This document shows, in pieces, positions 31,177 to 41,451 of a stretch of DNA of 64,000 bases. Location of the stretch: contig NZ_QGSY01000137.1 of the NCBI RefSeq assembly GCF_003857035.1, positions 1-64,000 on the forward strand, written 5' to 3'. The position numbers were made by a program, and so were the translations under genes. The notes below the pieces were generated by a model, which saw only the letters and a program-made list of their open reading frames with translations, was not told where the DNA came from and searched no databases. Position 1 is the first letter of the stretch; every line of letters begins with the position of its first letter. Source of the stretch: Micromonospora arida (GTDB lineage: Bacteria; Actinomycetota; Actinomycetes; Mycobacteriales; Micromonosporaceae).

Positions 31177-32229
31177 GTGCGACTCGGGCTCAGTCTCGGA
31201 TATCAGACGGCGTGGAGCACACCGGCCGACCACCTGGCGCTGGCTCAGGAGGCGGACCGGCTGGGCTATTCGGTGGTGTGGGCGGCGGAGGCCTACGGCT
31301 CCGACTCGCCCAGCATGCTCGCCTGGATGGCCGGCCAGACCGAACGGATCGACGTCGGCGCCGCGGTGATGCAGATCCCCGCCCGTACGCCGGCGGCCAC
31401 CGCCATGACCGCCGCCACCATCGACGCGCTCTCCGGCGGTCGGTTCCGCCTCGGCCTGGGTGTCTCCGGCCCGCAGGTGTCCGAGGGCTGGCACGGCGTG
31501 CGCTTCGCCAAGCCGCTGGCCCGGACCCGCGAGTTCGTCGACATCGTCAAGCTGGCAATCGCCCGCAAGGAGGTGGCGTACGACGGCGAGCACTACACGC
31601 TGCCGCTGCCGGACGGCCCGGGCAAGGCCCTGCGGCTGGGCTTCCACCCACCCCGCGAGCACATACCGATCTACCTGGCCGCGGTCGGCCCGAAGAACCT
31701 GGAGCTGGCCGGCGAGATCGCCGACGGCTGGCTGGCCGTGTTCTACGCCCCGGAGTTCGCCGAGGAGCAGCTCGCCTCGGTGCGCGCCGGGCGGGCCAAG
31801 GTCGGCAAGGAGTTGGCCGGGTTCGACGTGGTGCCGTCGGTGCCCGTGGTGGTCGGCGACGACGTGGCCTCCTGCGCCGAACTCGTCCGCTGGTACGCCG
31901 CGCTCTACGTGGGTGGCATGGGCAGCCGGCAGCAGAACTTCTACAACCAGCTCGCCACCCGGATGGGCTACGGCGACGCCGCCCGCGAGGTGCAGGACCT
32001 GTACCTGGCCAAGCGGCAGCGCGACGCCGCCGCCGCGGTGCCCATGGAGTTCATCGACCGCACCTCGCTGCTCGGCCCGAAGGAGCGCATCGCCGAACGG
32101 ATGCGGGAGTACGCCGCGGCCGGCGTCACGACGCTGTCGGTGACCCTCTTCGTGGCCGACCGGGACAGCGGTGTGCAGACCCTGCGTACCGTCGCCGAGG
32201 CTTTCGACCTCTCGGGAGTCGGCGAGTGA
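31177..32229 (+). CDS. LLM-class (probably F420-dependent) oxidoreductase
   Basis: The 350-residue protein has the luciferase-like TIM-barrel pattern: [80 protein letters not shown] context and [20 protein letters not shown] context. Actinobacterial members of this type use coenzyme F420. Start GTG 31177 is preceded by GGGGGAGGACCA. Its stop overlaps the start of uppP by four bases (GTGA), implying cotranscription, though the substrates of the two are unrelated as far as known. Confidence 0.92.
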   Translation: MRLGLSLGYQTAWSTPADHLALAQEADRLGYSVVWAAEAYGSDSPSMLAWMAGQTERIDVGAAVMQIPARTPAATAMTAATIDALSGGRFRLGLGVSGPQVSEGWHGVRFAKPLARTREFVDIVKLAIARKEVAYDGEHYTLPLPDGPGKALRLGFHPPREHIPIYLAAVGPKNLELAGEIADGWLAVFYAPEFAEEQLASVRAGRAKVGKELAGFDVVPSVPVVVGDDVASCAELVRWYAALYVGGMGSRQQNFYNQLATRMGYGDAAREVQDLYLAKRQRDAAAAVPMEFIDRTSLLGPKERIAERMREYAAAGVTTLSVTLFVADRDSGVQTLRTVAEAFDLSGVGE

Positions 32230-33062
32230 CCTGGGTCGAGGCCATCGTCCTGGGCATCGTCCAGGGACTGACCGAGTTCCTTCCGGTCAGCTCGTCGGGG
32301 CATCTGCGGATCACCTCGGCGATCTTCTTCGACCGGGACGCCGGCGCGTCGTTCACCGCGGTCACCCAGCTCGGCACCGAAGCGGCCGTGCTGATCTACT
32401 TCGCGAAGGACATCTGGCGGATCACCCGGACCTGGCTGGTGGGCATCCGGGACAAGTCGGTCCGCTCCAGCCTCGACTACCGGATGGGCTGGTACGTGAT
32501 CGTCGGTTCGATCCCGATCGGGCTGTTCGGTTTCGTGTTCAAGGACCAGATCAAGACCGCCGGGCGCAACCTGTGGGTGGTGGCGACCACGCTGATCGTG
32601 TTCGCGTTCGTGTTGGCGTTCGCGGAGTACTGGGGGCGGCAGACCCGCACCCTGGAGAACTTCCGGATGAAGGACGGCATCGTGATGGGCTTCGCCCAGG
32701 CCATGGCGCTGGTCCCCGGGGTGTCCCGCTCCGGCGGCACGCTCACCGCCGGCCTGCTGCTCAACCTGACCCGGGAGGCCGCGGCACGGTACTCGTTCCT
32801 GCTGGCCATTCCGGCGGTGGTGATGTCCGGTGTGTTCAGCCTCGGGGACGTCTTCGAACCGTCCGCCCCGGGCACGTCCGTGCCCACCGTGGCCCAGACG
32901 ATCGTGGCCACCGTCATCGCGTTCGGCATCGGCTACGCGGCCATCGCCTGGCTGCTGCGCTATGTCGCCCACCACACCCTGTACGTCTTCGTGCTGTACC
33001 GGGTCGCGCTGGGCACCCTGGTCCTGGCTCTGCTGATGACCGGCACGATCAGCGCCACCTGA
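32226..33062 (+). CDS. uppP: Undecaprenyl-diphosphate phosphatase
   Basis: The 278-residue integral membrane protein dephosphorylates undecaprenyl diphosphate to recycle the lipid carrier of cell-wall synthesis. The two catalytic motifs are present: [20 protein letters not shown] with Glu17, then SGH, and [17 protein letters not shown] with its Arg and Ser. About seven or eight hydrophobic helices fill the sequence. GTG 32226 overlaps the upstream stop. Families of this kind (BacA) confer low-level bacitracin resistance when overproduced. Confidence 0.95.
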   Translation: MTWVEAIVLGIVQGLTEFLPVSSSGHLRITSAIFFDRDAGASFTAVTQLGTEAAVLIYFAKDIWRITRTWLVGIRDKSVRSSLDYRMGWYVIVGSIPIGLFGFVFKDQIKTAGRNLWVVATTLIVFAFVLAFAEYWGRQTRTLENFRMKDGIVMGFAQAMALVPGVSRSGGTLTAGLLLNLTREAAARYSFLLAIPAVVMSGVFSLGDVFEPSAPGTSVPTVAQTIVATVIAFGIGYAAIAWLLRYVAHHTLYVFVLYRVALGTLVLALLMTGTISAT

Positions 33063-33073
33063 TCCGCCCGCAC

Positions 33074-33107
33074 CGGCCCCCGCCCCTCGCAGAGGGAGCG
33101 GGGGCCG
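33074..33107 (+). terminator. Rho-independent terminator after uppP
   Basis: The arms CGGCCCCCGC (33074-33083) and GCGGGGGCCG (33098-33107) form a perfect 10-bp stem with a 14-base loop and are followed by TTT. Confidence 0.85.
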
Positions 33108-33240
33108 TTTCGTGTCCGGGTCGGGAGGAGCTGGCCGTTTCCGTTGTCCCGCACAATGAGGACTTAGTGGCTCTATTCTCCTGATATCGGGCTGTCTCTC
33201 GGGTGGGATCTGTCGGTGGCTCGCGTCGGAGGGGGCGACC

Positions 33241-34698
33241 GTGACTGCCAGCGCTGGCCCGAAGCCTGGCCGGGGGCGGCCACCGAGACGCAACCTCGTC
33301 GCGGTCGTCTCGATCGTCGTGCTCTCCGGTGCGTTCTTCGGCTACGACCAGGGTGTCATCAGCGGTGCGCTGCGCGACATTCGCCAGACCTTCCACGCGG
33401 ACACCTTCGCCGTCGAGGTGGCGGCGAGCTGGGTGACCCCCGGAGCGTTGGTGGGTGCGTTGCTCGGTGGTCACCTCGCGGACCGGATCGGTCGCCGGAA
33501 GGCGCTGTGGGTCGCCGCCGCCACGTTCGCGGTGGGCACGATCCTGCAGGCGGTGGCACCGGTGATCGGGGTCATGTTCGGTGCGCGGTTGATCCTGGGG
33601 CTGGGCATCGGGGTGGCCTCGGTCGCCGGGCCGATGTACGCGGCGGAGGCCGCGCCGGAACGGATCCGCGGCAGTCTCCTGGCGGTCTACCAGTTCTCCA
33701 CCACGTTCGCCATCTTCATCGGTTACCTGGCGGACGAGTTGTTCGAGGCCGGGAACTCCTGGCGTTACCTGCTGGTGGCGGCGGCGCTGCTGGGTCTGGC
33801 CCTCGCCCTGGTCACCACCGTGATCCCCGACTCGGCTGTCTGGTACTTCGGACGGGGGGACCGGCGCCGGGCGGAGGCGTCCCTGCGAGCGACAGTGCCG
33901 CAGCGGAAGGTGCCCCAGCGGCTGCACGCCATCGAGGAGAGCCTCTCGGCCGGCAAGGCGGGTTGGAGGGAGGTGCTGTCGCCACAGTGGCGGCGCCCGT
34001 TGGCGCTCGGTGTCGGCATGGCGCTGTTCCAGCAACTGACCGGGATCAACGGGATCATCTACTACGCCGACGAGATCTTCTCGTCCGCCGGGTTCCACAC
34101 CCCGCAGGCGCAACTGGCCGCGACCACCTGGGCCATCGGTGGGGTCGACTCACTCTTCACGCTGGTCGCGGTCGCCTTCCTGGATCGGCTCGGTCGCCGG
34201 CCGCTGCTGCTGGTCGGGCTGCTGGGCATGGCGGTCTCGCTCGTGGTGGTCAGCGTCAGTTTCGCCGGGATGGCCCCGGCGGCGCGGACGGCCGGAGCGG
34301 CCGGGCACCGTCCCACCGACGCGGGCATCTTCCTGCTGATCGGTGTGGTCATGTTCGTGGCGTTCTACGCGATGTCGATCGGGCCGACCGCCTGGACCGT
34401 GATCAACGAGATCTTCCCGGGCCGCATCCGGGGCCGGTGCGTCGCGATCGCCTCCGCTACCCACTGGGGGACCGAGTACCTCATCACGCAGTTCTTCCTG
34501 AGCATGCTCGACGCTCTGGGGAGATCGGGGGTGTTCGCCCTCTTCGCCGGCACCTGTGTGCTCGGCTTCCTGTTCGTCTGGCGGTACCTGCCGGAGACCA
34601 AGGGCAAGACCCTGGAACAGATTCAGCGGATGTGGCAGACCGACGCTCGTGCTCGGCACCCTCACCGTGCCGACGACGAGTCGTCCGGTACTGCGTGA
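33241..34698 (+). CDS. Sugar-porter family MFS transporter
   Basis: The 485-residue protein has 12 predicted membrane helices and sugar-porter signatures: FFGYDQGVISGALRDI in helix 1, GGHLADRIGRRKALW (the loop 2-3 motif), AEAAPERIRGSLLAVYQ, FQQLTGINGIIYYADEIF in helix 7, and WTVINEIFPGRIRGR plus LPETKGKTLEQI at the end. It is a proton-coupled sugar or polyol importer; the substrate is not predictable. GTG 33241 has CGGAGGGGG upstream. It precedes the urease operon in the same direction but with a 173-base gap. Confidence 0.92.
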   Translation: MTASAGPKPGRGRPPRRNLVAVVSIVVLSGAFFGYDQGVISGALRDIRQTFHADTFAVEVAASWVTPGALVGALLGGHLADRIGRRKALWVAAATFAVGTILQAVAPVIGVMFGARLILGLGIGVASVAGPMYAAEAAPERIRGSLLAVYQFSTTFAIFIGYLADELFEAGNSWRYLLVAAALLGLALALVTTVIPDSAVWYFGRGDRRRAEASLRATVPQRKVPQRLHAIEESLSAGKAGWREVLSPQWRRPLALGVGMALFQQLTGINGIIYYADEIFSSAGFHTPQAQLAATTWAIGGVDSLFTLVAVAFLDRLGRRPLLLVGLLGMAVSLVVVSVSFAGMAPAARTAGAAGHRPTDAGIFLLIGVVMFVAFYAMSIGPTAWTVINEIFPGRIRGRCVAIASATHWGTEYLITQFFLSMLDALGRSGVFALFAGTCVLGFLFVWRYLPETKGKTLEQIQRMWQTDARARHPHRADDESSGTA

Positions 34699-34871
34699 TT
34701 CTCGGCTTCTGACCCGCGACGCAGCGGGCCCGGCGTACCGTTCGCTTGAAGTCGCCTAAACCGGATCTATTGGACAAAGAACCTCATTCGGGTTGAGCTG
34801 AGTGCTCACCCTGTGGCGAGTCCTCCCGGCGGAATGGCGGCTCCCGACCGACAGTCGCGAAGGACCAGGAC

Positions 34872-35174
34872 GTGCATCTGACACCAAGGGAATTCGACAA
34901 GCTGACGATCCTCTCGATGGCGATCGTCGCCAACGCCCGCAAGGCCAGGGGGATCAAGCTGAACCACCCCGAGGCCGTCGCGGTGATCTGCGCGGCGGCC
35001 CTGGAGGGGGCCCGGGAGGGCAAGACCGTCGAAGAGGTCATGAACGAGGCCCGCAGCACCCTCAGCGCCGACGACGTGATGCCGGGCGTGCCGGACATGC
35101 TGCCCATGATCCAGGTCGAGGCGGTCTTCACCGACGGCTCACGGCTGGTCACCGTGCACTCACCGATTCGATAG
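34872..35174 (+). CDS. ureA: Urease subunit gamma
   Basis: The 100-residue protein is a complete urease gamma subunit: [69 protein letters not shown] and [18 protein letters not shown]. With UreB and UreC it forms the nickel urease that hydrolyses urea to ammonia and carbamate. Start is GTG 34872. The 173 bases upstream hold a relatively AT-rich region (34740-34795) that should contain the operon promoter; I see no convincing consensus GlnR site, only a loose GTACC-n6-TTGAA-n6-TAAAC series at about 34736-34762. Confidence 0.97.
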   Translation: MHLTPREFDKLTILSMAIVANARKARGIKLNHPEAVAVICAAALEGAREGKTVEEVMNEARSTLSADDVMPGVPDMLPMIQVEAVFTDGSRLVTVHSPIR

Positions 35175-35218
35175 GCGCAGCCAGCCCAGAGGCGATCTCC
35201 AGGAAGGTGGAGCAGGAA

Positions 35219-35680
35219 ATGGCCAAGCAACATCCCGGTCCCAACTCGAAGCACGTGCGACCCATCGGGGGTTACGTGCTGAGCGACCAGCCGCTGGAGT
35301 TGAACGCGGGGCGACCGGTCACCGAGGTTGTCGTCCACAACACCGGTGACCGACCGATCCAGATCGGCTCACACTTCCACTTCTTCGAGGCCAACCGGAT
35401 GCTCGCCTTCGATCGTGAGGCCGCCTTCGGCAGGCGCCTGAACATCCCGGCGACGACCTCCATCCGCTTCGAGCCAGGCGACAAGAAGACGGTCGAGCTC
35501 ATCCCCTTCGGTGGGCAGCAGCGCGTGTACGGATTCAACGGCCTGGTGCAGGGGTGGAGCGGCAGCGAGTCGACTCCCAGCTACCGACCGGACCGCACCG
35601 AGGCGATCCACAACGCCAGGACCCGGGGGTTCAAGTTCGCCCCGGAGCAGCAGGACAGCCCCAAGGGCAAGAAACAGTAG
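35219..35680 (+). CDS. ureB: Urease subunit beta
   Basis: The 153-residue protein carries the whole urease beta domain: [60 protein letters not shown] and GFNGLVQG. It is longer than the roughly 105-residue classic subunit because of an extra C-terminal tail ([20 protein letters not shown] onward), as in some actinobacterial ureases. ATG 35219 follows AGGAAGGTGGAGCAGGAA. It lies 44 bases after ureA. Confidence 0.96.
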   Translation: MAKQHPGPNSKHVRPIGGYVLSDQPLELNAGRPVTEVVVHNTGDRPIQIGSHFHFFEANRMLAFDREAAFGRRLNIPATTSIRFEPGDKKTVELIPFGGQQRVYGFNGLVQGWSGSESTPSYRPDRTEAIHNARTRGFKFAPEQQDSPKGKKQ

Positions 35681-35728
35681 ATCCGCTATCCCGCAGGGCT
35701 GCCAGCCTCGGGCAGGAGAGATGATTCG

Positions 35729-37447
35729 ATGAGCCAGATTTCACGGCAAGAATATTCCGGAATGTACGGCCCGACGACGGGCGACCAGATCAGGCTCGGC
35801 GACACCGACCTGTACATCGAGATCGAGAAGGATCTCCGGGTCCTCGGCGACGAGGTGATGTACGGCGGGGGCAAGACCCTGCGCGACGGCATGGGGGTCA
35901 ACAACCAGTACACCAACGCGCAGGGTGGCCTGGACCTGGTCATCACGAACGTGACCGTCGTCGACGCGACCCTCGGCGTGATCAAGGCCGACGTCGGGGT
36001 CAAGGACGGCAAGATCGCTGGCATCGGCAAGGCCGGCAACCCGAACGTCATGGACGGGGTCACCCCCGAGCTGGTGACCGGTCCGGGCACCGAGGCCATC
36101 TCCGGCGAGCACCTCATCCTGACCGCCGGGGGCATCGACACGCACGTGCACCTGGTGACGCCGCTGCAGGCGTACGCCGCCCTGAGCAACGGCGTGACCA
36201 CCCTCTGGGGCGGCGGCACCGGCCCGACCGACAGCACCAACGGCGTGACCATCACCCCGGGTCCGTGGAACATCCACGCGATGATGCGGGCCTTCGAGAC
36301 CATCCCGATCAACATCGGCCTGATGGCGAAGGGCAACAGCACCGGCCGTGCGCCGCTGGTGGAACAGATCATGGCCGGCGCGCCGAGCTTCAAGATCCAC
36401 GAGGACTGGGGCGCGCCGCCGGCGGTGATCCGGGCCTGCCTGGACGTCGCCGACGAGTTCGACGTGCAGGTCAGCATCCACACCGACACCCTCAACGAGA
36501 GCGGCTACCTCGAGGACAGCATCGCCGCGTTCGAGGGCCGGACGATCCACACCTTCCACACCGAGGGCGCCGGTGGAGGGCACGCGCCGGACGTCATCAA
36601 GGTCGCCAGCCAGATGAACGTGCTGCCGAGCTCGACCACGCCGACGGTGCCGTACGGCATCAACAGCCAGTCCGAGCTGTACGACATGATCATGGTCTGT
36701 CACAACTTCAACCCGCAGGTCCCCTCGGACGTGGCCTTCGTGGAGAGCCGGATCCGGACCGAGACGATCGCGGCCGAGGACGTCCTGCTCGACGAGGGCG
36801 TCATCTCGATGATGCAGAGCGACTCGCAGGCCATGGGGCGGGTGGGTGAGACCTGGCTGCGGACCATCCAGCTCGCCGGGCAGATGAAGACCGCGCGCGG
36901 CAAGCTCGCCGAGGACTCCAGCGCCAACGACAATTTCCGGGTGCTGCGGTACGTCGCCAAGATGACCATCAACCCGGCGATCACCCAGGGGATCTCGCAC
37001 GTGCTGGGCTCGGTCACGCCGGGCAAGATGGCCGACCTCGTGCTCTGGGAGCCGGCCTTCTTCGGCGCGAAGCCGAAGCTGGTCCTCAAGGGCGGCATGA
37101 TCGCCTGGTCGATCATGGGTGACCCGAACGCCTCGCTGCCGACACCGCAGCCGGTCTACTACCGGCCCTCGTTCGCCGCGTACGGCAGCCAGCTCGCCCA
37201 GACCTGCGTGACCTTCGTGTCCCGGGCCGCGCACGAAGCCGGCATCGCCGAGCAGCTCGGCCTGCAACGGCAGGTCATGCCCGTGTACCGGACCCGTGGG
37301 CTCACCAAGCGGGACATGGTCCGCAACGACCGGCTTCCCAAGCTCGAGGTCGATCCGGAGACCTTCGCCGTGAAGATGGACGGCGTCCACGCGACGGTGC
37401 CGCCGGCCCGGAACCTGCCCCTGAGCCAGCTCTACTTCTTCAGCTGA
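35729..37447 (+). CDS. ureC: Urease subunit alpha
   Basis: The 572-residue catalytic subunit has all nickel ligands: His139 and His141 ([10 protein letters not shown]), carbamylated Lys222 ([12 protein letters not shown]), His251 (SIHTDTLNE), His277 ([15 protein letters not shown]) and Asp365 ([11 protein letters not shown]). The mobile flap is MVCHNFNP, with Cys324 and catalytic His325 kept, but the following residue is Asn instead of the usual His. ATG 35729 follows CAGGAGAG. The protein is of normal length and looks functional. It is followed by the accessory genes ureE, F, G and D, so the whole maturation set is present. Confidence 0.98.
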   Translation: MSQISRQEYSGMYGPTTGDQIRLGDTDLYIEIEKDLRVLGDEVMYGGGKTLRDGMGVNNQYTNAQGGLDLVITNVTVVDATLGVIKADVGVKDGKIAGIGKAGNPNVMDGVTPELVTGPGTEAISGEHLILTAGGIDTHVHLVTPLQAYAALSNGVTTLWGGGTGPTDSTNGVTITPGPWNIHAMMRAFETIPINIGLMAKGNSTGRAPLVEQIMAGAPSFKIHEDWGAPPAVIRACLDVADEFDVQVSIHTDTLNESGYLEDSIAAFEGRTIHTFHTEGAGGGHAPDVIKVASQMNVLPSSTTPTVPYGINSQSELYDMIMVCHNFNPQVPSDVAFVESRIRTETIAAEDVLLDEGVISMMQSDSQAMGRVGETWLRTIQLAGQMKTARGKLAEDSSANDNFRVLRYVAKMTINPAITQGISHVLGSVTPGKMADLVLWEPAFFGAKPKLVLKGGMIAWSIMGDPNASLPTPQPVYYRPSFAAYGSQLAQTCVTFVSRAAHEAGIAEQLGLQRQVMPVYRTRGLTKRDMVRNDRLPKLEVDPETFAVKMDGVHATVPPARNLPLSQLYFFS

Positions 37448-37506
37448 CCCCGTCGGGACCGCCTCGCACGTGCCTGGTCCCGGCACACCGACCGAAAGGA
37501 CAAGCC

Positions 37507-38070
37507 GTGCTCGTCGAGACGGTGCTCGGGAACATGAACGAGCCGGACTGGACGCTCCGCCTGAAGGAAGCGCGCATAGACGACCTGGTCCTCGACCAGT
37601 GGGACGCCCAGAAGAGCCGCATCCGCAAGATGACCAGCTCCGGGGCGGAGCTGTCGGTCGCGCTCGCGCGTGGCGTCCGGCTGCGCGACGGTGACGTCCT
37701 GGCCTGGGACGACCTCACCGCCACCGCGGTGGTGGCCCGGGTGCAGCTGGGCGAGGTGATGGTGGTCCACCTCGACAAGCTGCGCGGCGAGTCGGCCGAG
37801 CTGCTCATCCGCTCGGCCGTCGAGCTCGGTCACGCCATCGGCAACCAGCACTGGCCGGCCGTGGTCAAGGGCACCAAGATGTACGTCCCGCTGACTGTGG
37901 ACCGCAAGGTCATGGACTCGGTGATGCGCACCCACGCCTTCACCGGGATCACCCACGAGTTCGTTCCCGGCACCGAGGTCATCGCGTACCTCGCGCCGCA
38001 CGAGTCGCGGCGGTTGTTCGGTGGCGCCGACTCGACGCCGCACTCCCACCTCCCTGCCGACCTCAACTGA
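37507..38070 (+). CDS. ureE: Urease accessory protein UreE (nickel metallochaperone)
   Basis: The 187-residue protein delivers nickel to apo-urease. The conserved segment LGHAIGNQHWPAVVKGTKMY and the later VMDSVMRTHAFTGITHEFVPG are diagnostic, with the metal-binding histidine in MRTHAF. The C-terminus has only a modest His content (STPHSHLPADLN), not the long His tail of some homologues, so nickel storage is unlikely. Start is GTG 37507 after GAAAGGACAAGCC. Confidence 0.93.
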   Translation: MLVETVLGNMNEPDWTLRLKEARIDDLVLDQWDAQKSRIRKMTSSGAELSVALARGVRLRDGDVLAWDDLTATAVVARVQLGEVMVVHLDKLRGESAELLIRSAVELGHAIGNQHWPAVVKGTKMYVPLTVDRKVMDSVMRTHAFTGITHEFVPGTEVIAYLAPHESRRLFGGADSTPHSHLPADLN

Positions 38071-38092
38071 GCGGGGCCGGACGGTGCGCACC

Positions 38093-38770
38093 ATGGCCGA
38101 AACCCTGAAGCTGCTGCAGTTCGGCGACTCGGTCTTCCCGGTCGGCGCCTTCTCCTTCTCCGGCGGCCTGGAGATGGCCGTCCAGCACGGCGTCGTCCAC
38201 GACCGGGAGACCCTCCAGGACTACGTCCGGACGGTCACCCGGCTCGCCGCCACCGGGGACGGTGTCGCCCTGCTCGCCGGGCACCGTGCCGCCACCGCGG
38301 GAGACCTCGACCGGATCCGGAGCGCCGACGAGGCCGTCCACCTGCGCAAGATCAACGAAGAGATGCGGACCATGTCCGTACGCATGGGGCGCAAGCTGGC
38401 GGAGGCCGCGACCCGGATCGTCGGGGAGACCCTGCTCAAGAAGCGGCTCGGCGAGTCGGCGACCGGCGCGCCGGTCACCTATCCGGTCGCGCTCGGGGTG
38501 GTCTTCGCCGACCTCGGGGTGCCCGAGGAGGACGCCTTCGCGGCCCACCAGTACGGCGCCGCGTCGACGGTGCTCAGCGCCGCCATCCGGTTGATGCGCG
38601 TCGACCACCTCGACGCGCAGTCGATCCTGTTCGCGGTCAACGAGAAGGCCACCGACGACTACCGCGACGTGCGCACCGCCGACCTCGACGACATGCAGAC
38701 CTTCGGGCCGCACATCGACGTCCTGGCCGGCGCGCACCAGCACATCCACGTGCGGATGTTCATGAGCTGA
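38093..38770 (+). CDS. ureF: Urease accessory protein UreF
   Basis: The 225-residue helical protein matches UreF: LKLLQFGDSVFPVGAFSFSGGLEMAVQ at the N-terminus, EMRTMSVRMGRKLAEAA in the centre and FAAHQYGAASTVLSAAIRLM near the end. UreF works with UreG and UreD in the nickel-insertion complex. ATG 38093 is used; GTG 38084, nine bases upstream in frame, is an alternative. It starts 22 bases after ureE. Confidence 0.93.
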   Translation: MAETLKLLQFGDSVFPVGAFSFSGGLEMAVQHGVVHDRETLQDYVRTVTRLAATGDGVALLAGHRAATAGDLDRIRSADEAVHLRKINEEMRTMSVRMGRKLAEAATRIVGETLLKKRLGESATGAPVTYPVALGVVFADLGVPEEDAFAAHQYGAASTVLSAAIRLMRVDHLDAQSILFAVNEKATDDYRDVRTADLDDMQTFGPHIDVLAGAHQHIHVRMFMS

Positions 38771-38836
38771 GCGCTGACCTCCGCGATCCACACGTTTCTG
38801 ACCCTCAACACGTCTCCCAGAAGGACCGGTCACATC

Positions 38837-39466
38837 ATGAAGTCGGCAAGTCGTATCGGCGTAGGCGGCCCCGTGGGCAGCGGCAAGACCGCGATCATCG
38901 AGGCTGTCGTGCCCCGTTTCGTGGACAACGGGCTGCGCGTACTGGTGATCACGAACGACGTCGTCACCACCGAGGACGCGAAACACGTCCGGCGCGCCCT
39001 GACCGGGGTCCTCGTCGAGGAACGGATCCTCGGGGTGGAGACCGGGGCCTGCCCGCACACGGCCGTGCGCGAGGACCCGAGCATGAACCTGGCGGCGGTG
39101 GAGGACATGGAGTCCCGGTTCCCGGACAGCGACGTGGTGCTGATCGAGAGCGGCGGCGACAACCTCACCTTGACGTTCAGCCCCGCCCTGGTCGACTACT
39201 TCATCTACGTCATCGACGTGGCGGCCGGCGACAAGATCCCGCGCAAGAACGGTCCGGGTATCTCCAAGTCCGACATCCTCGTGATCAACAAGACGGACCT
39301 CGCCCCCTACGTGGATGCCGACCTCGACCTCATGGCGCGCGACGCGGACGTGATGCGCAACGGCAAGCCGGTCGTGTTCACCAACTGCAAGACCGGAGAG
39401 GGCATCGACGAACTGGTCTCGCTGATCCGCCGCAACGCGCTCTTCGACGCCGAAGTGGTCGCATGA
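38837..39466 (+). CDS. ureG: Urease accessory GTPase UreG
   Basis: The 209-residue SIMIBI-class GTPase powers nickel insertion. The P-loop [17 protein letters not shown], the metal motif [11 protein letters not shown], the switch region [10 protein letters not shown] and the guanine-specificity motif NKTD are all present. ATG 38837 lies 66 bases after ureF. Its stop overlaps the ureD start by four bases (ATGA). Confidence 0.97.
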   Translation: MKSASRIGVGGPVGSGKTAIIEAVVPRFVDNGLRVLVITNDVVTTEDAKHVRRALTGVLVEERILGVETGACPHTAVREDPSMNLAAVEDMESRFPDSDVVLIESGGDNLTLTFSPALVDYFIYVIDVAAGDKIPRKNGPGISKSDILVINKTDLAPYVDADLDLMARDADVMRNGKPVVFTNCKTGEGIDELVSLIRRNALFDAEVVA

Positions 39467-40380
39467 TCACACTGGACGGCGCGCGGGAACTGGAGGCGTA
39501 CCAGGACCAACCGGCGCAGTTGCCCGCGGCGTCCAACGGCAAGGTCGGCGTGCTGCGGCTCGGGTTCGAGCGGCGCGGCGATCGGACGATCCTGCACGAT
39601 CTCTACCGGCAGTCACCCCTGCTGGTCCAGCGGGCGCTCTACTGGGACCAGGAGATGCCGCAGCTGCCCTGCGTCATGATCCTCACCACCTCCGGCGGTG
39701 TGCTCCAGGGCGACCGCCTGCACATGGACGTCGACCTGGCACCGGGCAGCCAGGCGCACCTGGTCACCCAGGCCGCCACCAAGATCCAGGAGATGGACGC
39801 GAACTACGGCTCGCAGATCCAGCGCTTCACCCTGGCCGAGGAGACCTATCTCGAATACCTCCCGGAGCCCGTGATCCCGTACCGGGGCAGCCGGTTCGTC
39901 ACCGACACCCAGGTGCGGCTCCCGGAGAGCGCCACCATGCTCTACGGCGAGGTCCTTCAGCCCGGCCGGAAGTACTACCGCGACGGCGAACTCTTCGCCT
40001 ACGACCTCTTCTCCTCCTCGCTGCGGGCGGAGCGACCGGACGGCCGGCAGTTGTTCGTGGAGAAGTTCGTGGTGGCTCCCGGGCAGTTCCCGGTGGCGCG
40101 GCTCGGCGTCATGGATCGCTTCCACATCTTCGGCAACGTCGTGCTCCTCACCAGGCCGGAGCGGGCGGCCCGCGTCTTCGAACGGACCTCGGCGCCGGTC
40201 TGGGACGAGGAGACGCCGCTGGCCAGCGCCGTCAGTCGACTGCCCAACGACGCGGGCCTCATCTTCAAGGTCCTCGGGCAGGAGACGGAGCCGGTGCGTG
40301 CCGCGGTACGTGCCTTCTGTGTGGCCGCCCGCGAAGAGGTGACCGGCCGGACCTTCCCGCCGGCCTTCAGTTGGCGATGA
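39463..40380 (+). CDS. ureD: Urease accessory protein UreD (UreH)
   Basis: The 305-residue beta-helical protein is the nickel-delivery scaffold. It has [21 protein letters not shown] context, [24 protein letters not shown] context, [15 protein letters not shown] and [17 protein letters not shown]. It starts on ATG 39463 overlapping ureG and is the last maturation gene before the urea channel. Confidence 0.95.
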   Translation: MITLDGARELEAYQDQPAQLPAASNGKVGVLRLGFERRGDRTILHDLYRQSPLLVQRALYWDQEMPQLPCVMILTTSGGVLQGDRLHMDVDLAPGSQAHLVTQAATKIQEMDANYGSQIQRFTLAEETYLEYLPEPVIPYRGSRFVTDTQVRLPESATMLYGEVLQPGRKYYRDGELFAYDLFSSSLRAERPDGRQLFVEKFVVAPGQFPVARLGVMDRFHIFGNVVLLTRPERAARVFERTSAPVWDEETPLASAVSRLPNDAGLIFKVLGQETEPVRAAVRAFCVAAREEVTGRTFPPAFSWR

Positions 40381-40397
40381 CGGGCCGAGGAGATGCC

Positions 40398-41423
40398 GTG
40401 CCGAACGTGACCCGCAGTTGGGACAAGCTGAGTGACCACAACCCTCTGATCGGCTTCGTCGACGCCTGCCTGCGCGGGCCCGCACAGGTCGTGCTGCAGA
40501 ACAACCCGCTCACCGGGCTGCTCGTCCTCGTCGCGATCGCCTGGGGAGCGTTCGAGAACGGGCAGCCACGGATCCTCGGGGGAGCTGTTCTCGGTCTCGT
40601 CGTCGGCACCGCCACGGCCGTCGCCCTGCGGGTGGACGAGCCCTCGTTGCGCAAGGGACTGTTCGGCTTCAGCCCGCTGCTGACCGGGATCGCGGTTCCG
40701 ACCTTCCTCGACGACCGGCCGCTGATGTGGCTCTACCTGGTGCTGGGCGCGGTGGCCACGACAGTGGTCACCCTGGCCCTGAACGCGATCTTCAAGACCT
40801 GGGGCCTGACCGCCTTCACCATGCCGTTCGTGCTGACCACCTGGGTGCTGCTGCTTGCCGCGTACCAGTTCGACCGGTTCACGGTGCTGACCAACCTGAA
40901 GCCGATGTTTCCCGGTGAGGGGCAGTTGACCGATGGTCGCTTCAACTGGGACCTGGTCCCCACCTTTCTACGCGGGGTGTCCCAGGTCTATCTGATCAAC
41001 AGCTGGGTCACCGGGTTGATCATCCTGGTCGCGCTGCTGGTCAACTCCCGCTGGTCCGCGCTGTTCGCGGTGATCGGCACCGTCGGCGCGACAGTGCTCG
41101 CGCTCTGGTTCGGGGCCGACGCGACCTCGCTGGACAAGGGACTGTTCGGCTTCAACGCGGTACTGACGGCAATCGCCGTGGGCGCGGTGCTGCACCGTCC
41201 CGGTGCGCTGGTGACCGTGTACACCCTCTTCGGCATCGCCCTGACGCTCTTCGTCCAGATGTCCCTGACGAGCATGCTCACCCCGCTGGCCATCCCGGTG
41301 CTGACCGCGCCGTTCAACATCGCGACCTGGCTGCTGCTGCTGCCCAAACGGCACTTCGCGCCGGTGCCCAACCACGAACGCGCCAAGGAGACCGTCGTCT
41401 CGGCGGTGAAGCACTCCGTCTGA
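40398..41423 (+). CDS. Urea transporter (UT family channel)
   Basis: The 341-residue integral membrane protein shows the two homologous halves of UT urea channels: the first repeat ends FGFSPLLTGIAVPTFL and the second FGFNAVLTAIAVGAVL, each after a LRKGLFG or LDKGLFG turn. The selectivity-pore motif NPLTGLLVLVAIAWG and a later NSWVTGLIILVALLVNS lie in matching places. GTG 40398 is chosen because GAGGAG lies five bases upstream; ATG 40377, overlapping the ureD stop, is the alternative. It feeds urea to the urease encoded just upstream. Confidence 0.93.
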   Translation: MPNVTRSWDKLSDHNPLIGFVDACLRGPAQVVLQNNPLTGLLVLVAIAWGAFENGQPRILGGAVLGLVVGTATAVALRVDEPSLRKGLFGFSPLLTGIAVPTFLDDRPLMWLYLVLGAVATTVVTLALNAIFKTWGLTAFTMPFVLTTWVLLLAAYQFDRFTVLTNLKPMFPGEGQLTDGRFNWDLVPTFLRGVSQVYLINSWVTGLIILVALLVNSRWSALFAVIGTVGATVLALWFGADATSLDKGLFGFNAVLTAIAVGAVLHRPGALVTVYTLFGIALTLFVQMSLTSMLTPLAIPVLTAPFNIATWLLLLPKRHFAPVPNHERAKETVVSAVKHSV

Positions 41424-41451
41424 CCGTACCGAGAGGAAGAGGTGAGCTCCC

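Noticed and set aside
34736..34762. GlnR-type nitrogen-control site before ureA
   Set aside because: GTACC-n6-TTGAA-n6-TAAAC has the 11-bp spacing but departs from the GTnAC/GAAAC consensus at several places, so I do not call it.
35741..37486. Minus-strand frame of 581 codons
   Set aside because: Antisense shadow of ureC, whose nickel ligands are all intact on the plus strand.
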